This document shows positions 1-9,443 of a DNA stretch of 64,000 nt, piece by piece. Positions within the stretch are counted from its first letter, which is position 1, and the number at the start of each line of letters is the position of its first letter. The DNA comes from Phycisphaerales bacterium (GTDB taxonomy: Bacteria > Planctomycetota > Phycisphaerae > Phycisphaerales > UBA1924). The position numbers were made by a program, and so were the translations under genes. The notes beneath the pieces were generated by a model, which searched no databases, was not told the origin of the DNA, and worked only from the letters and a program-made list of their open reading frames with translations. The stretch is taken from NCBI GenBank assembly GCA_026982335.1, contig JALSHH010000014.1:26352-90351 (forward strand), read 5' to 3'.

Positions 1-72
1 ATCATCCGCCACCGCCAATGAACCAACACCAACGATCACCGCGGCATACACAGAAGTCAATACTGATCTCAT
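1..72 (-). CDS. Exported protein, N-terminus only (probably a second M16-type protease)
   Basis: Only the first 24 codons lie inside the window; the gene runs off its left edge. The ATG at 72-70 overlaps the stop codon of the upstream M16 protease in an ATGA arrangement, so the two are almost certainly co-translated. The visible residues form a short basic start, a hydrophobic stretch and an alanine-rich end (SLAVADD), which is a signal peptide. Exported M16 proteases often come as tandem pairs, one subunit carrying the zinc site and the other not. Calling this the partner subunit is inference from position and signal peptide alone. Confidence 0.5.
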   Translation of the reverse strand, partial: MRSVLTSVYAAVIVGVGSLAVADD

Positions 73-1871
73 TGGTTATCTCCCTCTTGGGTCGAGCTCT
101 GGGCTCCTGATTCGAGCTCCGCGATACGCTTCTCGATCTGTTGTTTCATGAACTTCATTGCCGTCTGGAACTGAGGCGGAACCATATCACGCTGCGATTC
201 CATATCCTCAATCTGCTTCTGCAAACTCGCAACATCGGTCGTCGCGGCAATTTCGATAAGTCCCGACTCCATACCCGGAACCACCATCTCAACCATCTCC
301 GCTGGAAGCGATGCACGCACATCGTCAAGCGTCAACACAACCTCTTCGATATCCCCCTTGCGGGTGTAGCTCGCCACCGCCCGCGCATCGGCCCGGAGGT
401 ATTCGTTGGCGACACGCATGATGTCCTCGGGTGTCACCGCGGCAATCCGCTTGGGATGCTCGTTGAGATACTCGTACCCACCGTACCCTTCGGTAATCGC
501 CAGCTGAAAGAACAGCGAAGAATTGTCCTGCAAACCACGGAAAGTGTCAGCTGCCCGTCCATTCTTTACCTTCTGCAACTCACGCTCAGAGACAGGCTCG
601 GTCTTCAACCGATCCAACTCGACATACCACGCCTCTTCGAGTGTTGCCAAATCAACATCACCCTTGGGACGAGCACTGAACGAGAAACTCCCCGCATAAT
701 GCTGCGAGCGATGCGATGCACCGGCACTGGCTGCGATCCCCTGCTCTTCAACAAGCGACTTATACAGCCGACCGGTCCGCCCATTGAGCAAATCCGCCAT
801 CACATCAAACACCGCTTCATCCCGATGCCCATAAGGCACCGAGCGGTACCGAACCTCAACTTGGTCTTGACAATCACATTCGCCTGAAAAACGAATTTCC
901 CCAAGCAAAGGCACCGCATAAGTCACCAATGGTTCCGCCTTGGGGCGTTTGTTCTCGATGCGCCCAAAATAGGTATCCACTAACTCCTTGGCTTCTTCAA
1001 CCTCAAAGTCTCCCACAATCACACCCACAAGATTCGCAGGCTGATAGTAAGTTTCAAAATACTCAAAAATTTCGTCCTCCGTATACGCCATCAGGTCGCT
1101 CATCCACCCAATCACAGGCCAGTTGTAAGGCGACGCCACCCAAAACATCGAATCAAACTGCTCATCAAGCTTGCCTGTCGCAGTCGCTTCCAAACGCTGT
1201 CGGCGTTCTTCGATCACCACAAACCGCTCGGCATCGAGTTCACGCATCGACGGATTCATCAGCCGATCCGACTCCATCCACGCCCAGAGCTCGAGCTTAT
1301 TCGAAGGCACATTGATATAGAACACCGTGAAGTCATTGGAAGTCCCTGCGTTCATCCCCGACCCGCCGTTACCGGTGTAGATCGAATCAAACTCGTTCTT
1401 GATGGTAATCTGGGACTGGAGCTCCTGAAGCTCGGTCATCTTTGCCCGCAATGCGCGAAGTTCATCGGTATCGTTGGCCGGATCCCAAGGGTTCTCGATC
1501 TCGCCTGCGTACATCCGCTTGTATTGCACATCAAGTGTATACGCACGCATCTTTTCGCGCACCTCAGTGAGCTGCTCCCGATACTGCCGATCGAGCTCAG
1601 GATCAGAAGTCCCAATCAGATCGGTACCCTTGAACAAAAGGTGCTCAAGCAGGTGAGAGACGCCGGTAATTCCGGGTCGCTCGTTGACCGATCCCACCGG
1701 AGCAATCCACCCGGCGGTGATGATATTGGGCTGCTCGTCACGGGGCATGAGCAGGAACTTCATGCCGTTATCGAGTGTGTACTCGATCGGCTGGACATTC
1801 TGAGCAATCGCGACGGCCGGGATCATCAAAATCGCGACTGCCGAGATTGCAGCGGTGCGTAATACTCGCAT
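69..1871 (-). CDS. Exported M16-family (insulinase/pitrilysin-like) zinc peptidase
   Basis: A 600-residue protein with a signal peptide at residues 1-23 (ends AIAQ). The inverted zinc-binding motif HxxEH is present as HLLEH at residues 73-77, followed by FKGT, as in catalytic M16 subunits; a downstream VIEERRQR segment fits the third zinc ligand region. The length suits a two-domain bacterial M16B-type peptidase with an added charged tail (residues ~545-600) and a helical insertion around residues 95-160 between the zinc motif and the glycine-rich GNGGSGMNAGT segment. A GAGGAG ribosome binding site lies a few bases before the ATG. It is followed without gap by a second exported protein whose start overlaps its stop. 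Likely substrate: peptides in the periplasm; the specificity cannot be read from the sequence. Confidence 0.9.
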   Translation of the reverse strand: MRVLRTAAISAVAILMIPAVAIAQNVQPIEYTLDNGMKFLLMPRDEQPNIITAGWIAPVGSVNERPGITGVSHLLEHLLFKGTDLIGTSDPELDRQYREQLTEVREKMRAYTLDVQYKRMYAGEIENPWDPANDTDELRALRAKMTELQELQSQITIKNEFDSIYTGNGGSGMNAGTSNDFTVFYINVPSNKLELWAWMESDRLMNPSMRELDAERFVVIEERRQRLEATATGKLDEQFDSMFWVASPYNWPVIGWMSDLMAYTEDEIFEYFETYYQPANLVGVIVGDFEVEEAKELVDTYFGRIENKRPKAEPLVTYAVPLLGEIRFSGECDCQDQVEVRYRSVPYGHRDEAVFDVMADLLNGRTGRLYKSLVEEQGIAASAGASHRSQHYAGSFSFSARPKGDVDLATLEEAWYVELDRLKTEPVSERELQKVKNGRAADTFRGLQDNSSLFFQLAITEGYGGYEYLNEHPKRIAAVTPEDIMRVANEYLRADARAVASYTRKGDIEEVVLTLDDVRASLPAEMVEMVVPGMESGLIEIAATTDVASLQKQIEDMESQRDMVPPQFQTAMKFMKQQIEKRIAELESGAQSSTQEGDNQ

Positions 1872-1969
1872 TGGTTCTCCTCAGAATCAATCTCGTGCCC
1901 TCCGCTCGTTGCAAAGGGGGAACAATCATACCGAGATCAAGGTTTGAGGATGCGGTTTTGGGCCCATTC

Positions 1970-2980
1970 TCACCCAGTTGACCCCGAATTCCCAAGCTCG
2001 GCGATCATGCACCGAACACTGCCCCCCGCGACATACTCAATCGTCGGAATCGGCACATGCACCACTTTCCCAAGCTCCTCGATCTGTGCCCGTTGAGCGT
2101 CGGTAAAATGCTCATAGGCCATCTGGGACATCGCGAAAATGGGCTCCCCATCTTTGGAGACGAGTTCAAGGATATTGCCACAGAAATGCGAAACCTGATC
2201 GAGCGAGATCGGCATCACCGCTCGCCCACTCGCTTCGAGCGATGCTTCGACCATTTCGTACTCATCAGGATCAGTAATCGACGCCAAACACACCACAACC
2301 AGCTCCGTCCCAATGCTCAGCACCACATTGGTGTGATACACCGGGTTCCCCTCCTGATCCGCGCTATGGAACCGGACCACCTGATATCCCGTCTCGTCTG
2401 CCCATGTATCGAGCGCATCTTCGGTCGTCCGCCCCGATAAACACGCATAGGCCACATTATTCACCCGATCGAGCACCAATGACCCGGTACCTTCGAGGTA
2501 GTCATTGGTTTCTTCAAGCTCGCTCAAATCAATATGATCAGGCGTCGTCCCTGTAAACTCGGCAATCGCATCGAGCACCTCCGCCCGGCGCTCCCTCCGG
2601 CGAGACTCGGCGAGCATCGGATAGGTGACAATCAATGGATTGGGCACCGAATTCCCCAACTCATCATCCTCGCCACCATCTATCTCGCCACCATCTATCT
2701 CGCCACCATCTATGGGCTGATGGAACGATATCCAATTGTTGGGAAACACCGAATCAGGTAACCCAAGCTCATCTTCAAAAATCAGCACATCCACCCCGGC
2801 CTTCTCGAGCGCTCCGGCAAGTGTATCGAACTCGACCATCGCCCGCCCACGGACCTTTTCGACCGTATCGGTCGGCATGTGCATAAAGCTGTTGGTCCCG
2901 GCAGCCTCATCATCGCGCCCAAACCCCGTCGGACGAATCATCAACACCCGCGAGGCCGATTGTGTGCGTTCTTTGCTCAT
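1970..2980 (-). CDS. ctlX: CtlX-type citrulline hydrolase / arginine-deiminase-superfamily protein
   Basis: A 336-residue protein of the guanidine-group-modifying (arginine deiminase/amidinotransferase) fold. Visible family marks are VLMIRPTGF at the start, FPNNWISFH (residues 79-87), LEGTGSLVLDR (162-172), the catalytic-type histidine His216 in PVYHTN and the catalytic-type cysteine Cys324 in GGSVRCMIAE. The start is placed at MSKERT (2980); the open frame extends 21 codons further but would run into the divergent hutH start region. A low-complexity insert (residues 91-105, three DGGEI-like units) is encoded by a 15-base tandem repeat. Only 51 bp separate it from the divergent hutH, which suggests linked control of arginine/citrulline and histidine use. 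Dimethylarginine hydrolase is the main alternative function. Confidence 0.82.
   Translation of the reverse strand: MSKERTQSASRVLMIRPTGFGRDDEAAGTNSFMHMPTDTVEKVRGRAMVEFDTLAGALEKAGVDVLIFEDELGLPDSVFPNNWISFHQPIDGGEIDGGEIDGGEDDELGNSVPNPLIVTYPMLAESRRRERRAEVLDAIAEFTGTTPDHIDLSELEETNDYLEGTGSLVLDRVNNVAYACLSGRTTEDALDTWADETGYQVVRFHSADQEGNPVYHTNVVLSIGTELVVVCLASITDPDEYEMVEASLEASGRAVMPISLDQVSHFCGNILELVSKDGEPIFAMSQMAYEHFTDAQRAQIEELGKVVHVPIPTIEYVAGGSVRCMIAELGNSGSTG
2671..2713. repeat. 15-bp tandem repeat inside ctlX
   Basis: The unit cgccaccatctatct occurs twice in full (2671-2685, 2686-2700) and a third time for 13 bases (2701-2713). It keeps the reading frame and encodes repeated D-G-G-E-I residues in the minus-strand protein, in a segment that looks like a surface loop. 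In-frame unit number could vary by replication slippage. Confidence 0.9.
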
Positions 2981-3031
2981 GGTTCTATCATAGACCAATA
3001 CACTCGCTTCTGGATTCACCGAGACTGCAAT

Positions 3032-4573
3032 ATGCCCACCCATCCTCCACTGATCCTCACCCCCGACGCCGCACTGACCCCTTCAGACATCGGCGATGTC
3101 GCTCGCAATGCCCGCCGAGTCGAGCTCGCAGAGAGCGCCTGCTTGGCCATTACCGCCTGCCGAACCCGGCTCGAATCCGTCCTCAACGACGGCCTCCCCC
3201 ACTATGGCATCAACACCGGGTTTGGATCCCTCTCCCAGCAGCAAATTGCCCCCCAAGACCTCGCTGCCCTCCAAGTCAACCTCATCCGCTCTCACGCTGC
3301 CGGCGTAGGCGATGCGTTGCCCACCGATGCCATTCGCGCGATGATGCTCATCCTCGCCGCCTCGCTGAGCCGAGGGGTCTCAGGCGTGCGACTCGAAATC
3401 GCTGAACACATCCTCCATCTCCTCAACAATGACATCACCCCCGTCGTCCCCGAATTGGGCTCGGTCGGCGCATCGGGTGATCTCGCCCCCCTCGCCCATA
3501 TCGTCCTCGTGATGATCGGTGAGGGTGAAGCGTCTGTCGATGGACAACGCATCCCCGGTGGGCAGGCACTCAAAAATGCAGGGATTCAACCGATCCAACT
3601 CGCGGCCAAAGAAGGGCTCGCTCTGATCAACGGCACCCACCTCATGGCCGCCCGATTCGCCCTCCTCGCCCATGATCTCACCCAACTCGTGGATGCGGCC
3701 CTGCTCGCCAATGCCATGTCCATCGACGCCGCCCGCGCCTCGCACAGCTACCTCGACCCACGCGTCTACCAAGTCCGCAATCAACCCGGCGCAACCCAAG
3801 TCGCTGCGACAATGCGGGCACTGCTCAAAGGCAGCACCATCGTTGAATCGCACGCCGAGAATGACCCGCGCGTTCAAGACCCCTATTCGTTCCGGTGCGC
3901 TCCATTGGTCATGGGCGCGGTGCTCGATTCGATCCGCCCGTGCATTGCAAGTTTGGAATGCGAACTCGGAGCCGTCACAGATAACCCACTGATCTTTGAA
4001 ACCGATTCCGATACCCCCGATATCGTCTCCGCCGGGTGCTTCCATGGCATGCCCGTTGCCCTCCCACTCGATACCCTCGCCATCAGCATCGCGCACCTCG
4101 CCGGCATCGCCGAGCGGCGGATGTACCATATTTTATCGGTCTTCGACCCTGAATCCAAACTCCGCGCCTTCATGAGCCCCCAACCAGGCGTAATGTCGGG
4201 GTTTATGATCGTTCAATACAGTGCTGCTGCGATGTGCAACGAACTCATCGGGCTCGCAAACCCCGCCTCGGTCGCCAACCTGACGACCTGTGCCAACATG
4301 GAAGACTACAACTCCTTCGGCCCACGATCCGCTGCCAAAGCAACCCGTGCCCTCCAACTTGCGCGATCTGTGATCGCGGCCGAATTACTCTGCTCCGCAG
4401 AAGGCATCGAAGCCCACCGCCCTCACCGCTCAGGCAAAAAGGTGGAAGAAGCGATCAAGGTGATCCGCACCGTCGTCGAGCCTTTGGCCCAAGACCGATC
4501 GCCCTCGCCTGATATTCAGGCAATTGAACAATTGATCCAACAGGATGCATTCAGATTCGAGTTCGATTCCTGA
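3032..4573 (+). CDS. hutH: Histidine ammonia-lyase
   Basis: Converts L-histidine to trans-urocanate and ammonia, the first step of the Hut pathway, in the cytoplasm. The 513-residue protein has the family length. The MIO prosthetic group forms from Ala147-Ser148-Gly149, seen in the signature GSVGASGDLAPLAH. Other conserved parts are YGINTGFG near the N-terminus, the ENDPRVQDPYSFRC segment and MEDYNSFGPRSA near the C-terminus. The start chosen is the ATG at 3032 (MPTHPPL); an open frame continues upstream into the divergent ctlX gene and is not used. The gene heads hutH-hutU-hutG-hutI, all on the plus strand. Confidence 0.97.
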   Translation: MPTHPPLILTPDAALTPSDIGDVARNARRVELAESACLAITACRTRLESVLNDGLPHYGINTGFGSLSQQQIAPQDLAALQVNLIRSHAAGVGDALPTDAIRAMMLILAASLSRGVSGVRLEIAEHILHLLNNDITPVVPELGSVGASGDLAPLAHIVLVMIGEGEASVDGQRIPGGQALKNAGIQPIQLAAKEGLALINGTHLMAARFALLAHDLTQLVDAALLANAMSIDAARASHSYLDPRVYQVRNQPGATQVAATMRALLKGSTIVESHAENDPRVQDPYSFRCAPLVMGAVLDSIRPCIASLECELGAVTDNPLIFETDSDTPDIVSAGCFHGMPVALPLDTLAISIAHLAGIAERRMYHILSVFDPESKLRAFMSPQPGVMSGFMIVQYSAAAMCNELIGLANPASVANLTTCANMEDYNSFGPRSAAKATRALQLARSVIAAELLCSAEGIEAHRPHRSGKKVEEAIKVIRTVVEPLAQDRSPSPDIQAIEQLIQQDAFRFEFDS

Positions 4574-4799
4574 TTGAGAACTCAGGGAGACTAAAAATCT
4601 CGGCTGCTCCTTCATTCAAAGGCGAATCGAGCAACTCTTCAAGCTCATATCGACTCAAAAACTCAACATGGGCATCCGCCATCGGTCAGCTAGAGCCACG
4701 AAACACGAGCATCGGCCCAGTATCTTCACTTTGGGCACCCCAGACGGGTACAGAAGCGAGACACGATACAAGAACGGAATACAATACTGGCAGACGCAT
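4551..4799 (-). pseudogene. Short exported ORF with an in-frame TGA, or remnant of a pilin-like protein C-terminus
   Basis: This occupies the 327-bp gap between hutH and hutU on the opposite strand. From an ATG at 4799 the frame gives 37 residues with a clear signal peptide (start MRLPVLYSVL, end VPVWGAQ), then LVFRGSS and a TGA at 4688-4686. The same frame continues past the stop as PMADAHVEFLSRYELEELL and on to a second stop at 4553-4551, inside the 3' end of hutH. The part after the TGA resembles the ADxHVEF end of the pilin-like proteins common in planctomycetes (compare NDAHVEFFNR in the protein at 44238-45308). Either a 37-residue peptide is made, or an 81-residue exported protein has been broken by one nonsense change. 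Otherwise the gap shows no gene. Confidence 0.4.
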
Positions 4800-4900
4800 G
4801 ACAGACCCTTCTTTTTGCATTGAGTTGTTGATCCACCGAGTCTACACCCGATCCCGGCCAAGTTACATCCTTTATATCAAGTTGATTGGAATTCATCACT

Positions 4901-6649
4901 ATGCCCACCACACAAACATCCCCTTACATCCCCGCACCCCAGAGCCGAACCATCCGCGCGCCCCACGGCTCGGAGATCACCTGTAAAACCTGGCAGGCCG
5001 AGGCCGCTATGCGGATGCTGATGAACAACCTCGATCCAGAAGTTGCCGAGCACCCAGAATCCCTGATCGTCTATGGCGGACGCGGGCAAGCAGCCCGATC
5101 ATGGGAAGCTTACGACGCAATCATCGAAACCCTCCAACGACTCGAACCCGACGAAACCTTACTCGTCCAGTCCGGAAAACCCGTCGGCGTCGTCCAGACC
5201 ACGACCGATTCGCCTCGCGTGATGATCGCCAACTCCAACCTCGTCCCCCACTGGGCAACCCAAGAACACTTCGACGAACTCGCCCTCAAGGGCCTGATGA
5301 TGTACGGCCAAATGACCGCCGGGTCATGGATCTACATCGGCACCCAAGGCATCTTGCAAGGCACCTTCGAGACCTACGCCGAGTGCGCCAAGCTCAACTT
5401 CAACGGCTCACTCGCTGGCACGCTCAATGTGACGGGCGGATGCGGAGGTATGGGTGGCGCACAGCCACTCTCGATCACCCTTAACGGCGGCGTATGTCTC
5501 ATCGCCGAGGTCGATCAATCCCGACTCGATCGAAGATTGGCCGACCACTACCTTGATGAAATCGTCGAAGGCCTCGACCAAGCCATCGACCGAGCACTCG
5601 AACTCAAAGAACAGAAAGCCCCGATTTCCGTCGGATGGTGCGGCAATGCAATCAAACTACTCAACCGGCTCATCGAACGCAACATCACCCCCGACACCCT
5701 CACCGACCAAACCAGCGCCCACGATCCATTGCAAGGCTACTGCCCGATCGAATACTCGTTTGAAGAAGCCAGCCAGGCCCGGCTCGATGACCCAGAGGGC
5801 TATCAAAAACTTTCCCTCGCCTCGATGCGCAAGCATGTCGAAGCGATGGTCGAACTCCAATCCCGCGGCGCGATCACCTTCGATTACGGCAACAACATCC
5901 GCCAACGCGCTTTCGATGAAGGTTTTAAAGAGGCCTTCGCCTTCCCCGGATTCGTCCCCGCCTACATCCGCCCGCAGTTCTGCCTCGGGCGTGGCCCATT
6001 CCGGTGGTGCGCCTTATCGGGCGATCCACAGGACATCTACAAAACCGACTATGCCTTATTGCAACTCTTCCCCAAAGGCGATGGCGGATACAACGACCGA
6101 CTCCACAACTGGATCTTGGGCTGCCATGCCAACCCCGAAGCACTCTTGGCAGGCGATTTCAGAAACTGTAAACCCAAGTTCGCTTTCCAAGGGTTGCCGT
6201 GTCGCATCTGCTGGTTCGGGCTCGGCGAACGCGACAAGGCCGGGCTGCTCTTCAACAACATGGTGCAAGCCAACGCCGTCTCCGCCCCGATCGTCATCGG
6301 ACGCGACCACCTCGATTGCGGCTCGGTCGCCTCGCCCAACCGCGAAACCGAATCCATGAAGGACGGCACCGATGCCGTCTCCGATTGGCCATTGCTCAAC
6401 TTTGCCGTCAACATCGCATCAGGCGCAAGCTGGGTCAGCTTCCATCACGGCGGCGGCGTCGGGATCGGGTTCTCTCAACACGCAGGCCAAGTCATCGTCG
6501 CCGACGGCACACCCGAAGCTGCCAAACGCCTCGAACGCGTCCTCAAAAACGATCCGATGATGGGCATCTTTCGCCACGCCGACGCGGGCTATGACGATGC
6601 AATCCAATGTGGAAAAGACCGAAGCGTTGATATCCCAATGAGCAAATAA
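4901..6649 (+). CDS. hutU: Urocanate hydratase (urocanase)
   Basis: Hydrates urocanate to 4-imidazolone-5-propionate using tightly bound NAD+; second step of histidine degradation. The 582-residue product carries the urocanase hallmarks: [14 protein letters not shown] near the N-terminus, YGGRGQAAR, the glycine-rich NAD site [11 protein letters not shown], and [17 protein letters not shown] near the C-terminus. Cys437 in that last block corresponds to the active-site cysteine of the family (Cys410 in the Pseudomonas enzyme). The N-terminus is about 20 residues longer than usual. The ATG at 4901 is preferred; an in-frame TTG at 4886 would add five residues. It follows hutH after 327 bp and precedes hutG by 6 bp. 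Confidence 0.97.
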   Translation: MPTTQTSPYIPAPQSRTIRAPHGSEITCKTWQAEAAMRMLMNNLDPEVAEHPESLIVYGGRGQAARSWEAYDAIIETLQRLEPDETLLVQSGKPVGVVQTTTDSPRVMIANSNLVPHWATQEHFDELALKGLMMYGQMTAGSWIYIGTQGILQGTFETYAECAKLNFNGSLAGTLNVTGGCGGMGGAQPLSITLNGGVCLIAEVDQSRLDRRLADHYLDEIVEGLDQAIDRALELKEQKAPISVGWCGNAIKLLNRLIERNITPDTLTDQTSAHDPLQGYCPIEYSFEEASQARLDDPEGYQKLSLASMRKHVEAMVELQSRGAITFDYGNNIRQRAFDEGFKEAFAFPGFVPAYIRPQFCLGRGPFRWCALSGDPQDIYKTDYALLQLFPKGDGGYNDRLHNWILGCHANPEALLAGDFRNCKPKFAFQGLPCRICWFGLGERDKAGLLFNNMVQANAVSAPIVIGRDHLDCGSVASPNRETESMKDGTDAVSDWPLLNFAVNIASGASWVSFHHGGGVGIGFSQHAGQVIVADGTPEAAKRLERVLKNDPMMGIFRHADAGYDDAIQCGKDRSVDIPMSK

Positions 6650-6655
6650 TCACCC

Positions 6656-7531
6656 ATGACGACCAACTATCTCAATCCTGTTTCGTGGGACAACATTCCA
6701 TCGTCCAAGTTCGCATCGCTCATCCGATCGAATCCCGATGGCTGTCAGATCGCACTCATCGGACTCCCCGATGACACGGGCGTCCAACTCAACAACGGCC
6801 GACCCGGTGCCAAAGAAGGCCCGACCGCCTTCCGCAAGGCCCTCGCCAAATACGGCGTCACCGATCCCACCGGGTGGACCTGGCCAACGGTTTTCGACGC
6901 AGGCGATGTCGATATCGTCCCCGGCAATCTCCACGAAACCCATCGGCGCATCACGCAAGCTGTCAAATCAATCCTTGATCTTAGACTCTTCCCTATCGGT
7001 ATCGGAGGCGGGCACGATCTTACCTTCCCATTCGTCCGAGCACTCGCCGATCACTTTGGACCTCTCGATGGCGTCTACTTCGATGCCCACCTCGATGTCC
7101 GCGAAACCGACGGCTCGGGCATGCCCTTCCGCAAACTCCTCGAAACCGGGGCGGCCAAATCCATGCGACTTCACGGATTTGATCCCAATGCCAACTCGGC
7201 CGAGCATGTCCGATGGTTTCAAGCCCACGGCGGACGCATTGATGACAATCTCGGATGCAATGCCCCTTGGCCAACCCAAAACACTTTCGTATCGCTCGAT
7301 CTCGATGTGATCGACCAATCATCGGCCCCAGGTGTCAGCGCCCACAACGCCTGCGGCTGGTCAAGCACCCAAACCGAAACATGGATACTTGAATCCGGAC
7401 GAAACCCATTGGTACGATGCTTTGACATCATGGAGCTCTCACCTCCATATGACCGCGACGATCGAACCTCGCGCCTCGCTGCCCGTCTGTTTCTTACCTT
7501 CCTGCGCGGCTACTCGGAGCGTGCGAAATGA
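6656..7531 (+). CDS. hutG: Formimidoylglutamase (arginase-family HutG)
   Basis: Hydrolyses N-formimidoyl-L-glutamate to L-glutamate and formamide, the last step of the pathway. The 291-residue protein has the ureohydrolase metal-binding motifs in order: GIGGGHDL, YFDAHLDVRE and SLDLDVIDQS, which bind the dinuclear manganese centre through His and Asp residues. Within the ureohydrolases, assignment to formimidoylglutamase rather than agmatinase or arginase rests mainly on the operon position between hutU and hutI. Its TGA overlaps the ATG of hutI (ATGA), so the two are translationally coupled. Confidence 0.93.
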   Translation: MTTNYLNPVSWDNIPSSKFASLIRSNPDGCQIALIGLPDDTGVQLNNGRPGAKEGPTAFRKALAKYGVTDPTGWTWPTVFDAGDVDIVPGNLHETHRRITQAVKSILDLRLFPIGIGGGHDLTFPFVRALADHFGPLDGVYFDAHLDVRETDGSGMPFRKLLETGAAKSMRLHGFDPNANSAEHVRWFQAHGGRIDDNLGCNAPWPTQNTFVSLDLDVIDQSSAPGVSAHNACGWSSTQTETWILESGRNPLVRCFDIMELSPPYDRDDRTSRLAARLFLTFLRGYSERAK

Positions 7532-8751
7532 ACGAACCCAACCAACCAATCGCCATCATCAACGCCCGCCTCCTCACCCTCGCCGACGGCGAAACCCCGC
7601 GCCGAAGCGAGCAGATGAGCAATCTTTTGCCCATCAATGCGGCCACCGTGCTCATCGAAACTGGCAAAATTACCCAACTCGGGACTGATATTGATGTCCC
7701 CAATGATGCCGAGATCATCGACGCCTCGGGTCGCGTGGTGATGCCCGGATTTGTCGATTGCCATACCCACGCCTGCTGGGCTGGCGATCGGCTCGATGAG
7801 TGGGAACAAAAACAACGCGGCGCGACCTATCTTGAAATCCTCAAGACCGGCGGTGGGATCATGTCCACCGTCAACGCTGTTCGCAAAGCAAGTGTGATTC
7901 AACTCACCGAGTCCTTGCTGGTTCGGCTCAACTGGATGCTCCGCGAAGGCACCACGACCTGCGAAGTCAAATCAGGATATGGCCTCTCGACGGCGGACGA
8001 ACTCAAAATGCTCGATGCAATCACGCTTGCCAGTGAAACTTGGCCCGGACGCATTACTCCCACCGCCTGCATCGGACACGCCAAAGATTCCAGCGTCGCC
8101 GATTTCGTCAAACAAACCATCGAAGAAACCTTGCCCGCTGTTCACGAGAAATACCCGGCCATCACCATCGACGCCTACACCGAAGACGGCGCATGGTCGG
8201 TCGATGAAACCGTCGCCTTATTCACAGCCGCCAAAGCACTCGGGCATCCGCTGCGCATCCATGCCGATCAGTTCAATGCGATGGGCATGGTCGAAGCCGC
8301 GATCGAACTCGGCGCGTTGAGCGTCGATCACCTCGAAGCAACCACACCCGAATCACTCACCCACCTCGCACAATCAAACACGATGGGGGTGATGCTCCCA
8401 TGCTCGGGGTTTCATGTCGATGAACGCTACGGCGACGGGCGATCCTTCATCGACGCAGGCGGCGCACTCGCCATCGCCACCAACATCAACCCCGGTTCGG
8501 CCCCGTGCTTGTCCATGCCCATGAGCATCGCACTGGCGGTTCGCAACCTAGGCATCACGGCAGCCGAGGCGATCACCGCCTCGACCATCAACGGAGCCCA
8601 CTTGTTGGGATTCACCGACATCGGCACCATCGAAACTGGTCAACAGGCCGACCTCATCATGCTCCGCCACACCGACGAACGCCAACTCGGCTACACCTTC
8701 GGCGGCAACCCCATCGAAACCGTCATCTGCAACGGACAAATAATCCGGTAA
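7528..8751 (+). CDS. hutI: Imidazolonepropionase
   Basis: Opens the imidazolone ring of 4-imidazolone-5-propionate to N-formimidoyl-L-glutamate. The 407-residue amidohydrolase has the first metal site in GFVDCHTHACWAGDR, the GATYLEILKTGGGI segment typical of HutI, the metal-ligand HADQF segment and the SVDHLE segment. The length is normal for the family. The start ATG overlaps the hutG stop. It ends 10 bp before the convergent elbB with no room for a conventional terminator. With its presence the operon covers all four reactions from histidine to glutamate; no hut-type repressor is seen next to it. Confidence 0.96.
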   Translation: MNEPNQPIAIINARLLTLADGETPRRSEQMSNLLPINAATVLIETGKITQLGTDIDVPNDAEIIDASGRVVMPGFVDCHTHACWAGDRLDEWEQKQRGATYLEILKTGGGIMSTVNAVRKASVIQLTESLLVRLNWMLREGTTTCEVKSGYGLSTADELKMLDAITLASETWPGRITPTACIGHAKDSSVADFVKQTIEETLPAVHEKYPAITIDAYTEDGAWSVDETVALFTAAKALGHPLRIHADQFNAMGMVEAAIELGALSVDHLEATTPESLTHLAQSNTMGVMLPCSGFHVDERYGDGRSFIDAGGALAIATNINPGSAPCLSMPMSIALAVRNLGITAAEAITASTINGAHLLGFTDIGTIETGQQADLIMLRHTDERQLGYTFGGNPIETVICNGQIIR

Positions 8752-8761
8752 AACGATGCCA

Positions 8762-9415
8762 TCATCCCATCCGCTCTGCAACATTCTCCACCAACGCACT
8801 GATTCCGGCAAATATCTGCGCTGGGTTTTTCCCTTCCATATACGCCGGCGTAGAAACAATATTGAGTGCATCATCAATCACAATCGCCTCCGCATCCGCC
8901 TCGACATGCCTCGCTCCCGTTGCGTTGATGGCCAAAGCCGTCGCAGCATCGTGCCCGATGGTCACTTTGATCTCTTTGTCGCCAAAGACCTTCGCACCCA
9001 GTGCCGGAGCAATGCACATAAAACCAATCGGCTTACCTGCATCGTTGGCTTCTTTGAGTACCCGAGCAACTTGAGGCTCTACGCTGCAATCCGCACCGTG
9101 CGTTGCAAAAGTACACAGATTCTTGGCAGCACCAAACCCCCCGGGCAGGAAGAACGCATCGTAATCAGTTCCTTTGACATCCTTCAAGTTGACGATCTCG
9201 CCTCGTGCGATCCGGGCCGATTCAACCAGCACATTGCGTTTTTCGCCCGTCATCTCACCCGTGATATGGTCAATCACATCGAGTTCGCAATCAGGTGCCA
9301 TGCACTGATACTCAATCCCGCGCTGCGCCAAAGCGATCAGTGTCGCCGACGCCTCTTGCACCTCGGCTCCATCAAACACGCCACAACCCGAAAGAATCAC
9401 ACCAACCTTACTCAT
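8762..9415 (-). CDS. elbB: ElbB-type glyoxalase of the DJ-1/PfpI superfamily
   Basis: The 217-residue protein opens with VGVILSGCGVFDGAE, the typical ElbB beginning, followed by FFLPGGFGAAKNL and the nucleophile-elbow region IGFMCIAPAL with its cysteine. ElbB proteins are reported to have glyoxalase III-like activity and were once linked to isoprenoid synthesis. An AAGGAG site sits six bases before the ATG at 9415; a GTG directly before it would add one residue. It is 28 bp downstream of a flavin reductase gene on the same strand, and the two may be co-transcribed. Confidence 0.88.
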   Translation of the reverse strand: MSKVGVILSGCGVFDGAEVQEASATLIALAQRGIEYQCMAPDCELDVIDHITGEMTGEKRNVLVESARIARGEIVNLKDVKGTDYDAFFLPGGFGAAKNLCTFATHGADCSVEPQVARVLKEANDAGKPIGFMCIAPALGAKVFGDKEIKVTIGHDAATALAINATGARHVEADAEAIVIDDALNIVSTPAYMEGKNPAQIFAGISALVENVAERMG

Positions 9416-9443
9416 CACAGGCTCCTTTCATGAACCCATGATT

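Noticed and set aside
2671..2713. Short tandem repeats as a possible CRISPR array.
   Set aside because: Units of 15 bases without spacers that preserve a reading frame are an intragenic repeat, not a CRISPR.
3380..4129. A 249-codon open frame antisense to hutH, and other long antisense frames over hutU and the coiled-coil gene (for example 24238-24939).
   Set aside because: They mirror a gene with clear family motifs on the other strand, have skewed composition and no start context; they are shadows of a GC-rich coding strand.
4686..4688. The in-frame TGA in the small minus-strand ORF as a selenocysteine codon.
   Set aside because: No SECIS-like hairpin directly downstream could be made out and no selenoprotein family is recognised; a nonsense change or natural stop is simpler.
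5454..6359. A 301-codon frame inside hutU on the same strand.
   Set aside because: It is out of frame with the conserved urocanase sequence, is serine/proline-rich and has no ribosome binding site.
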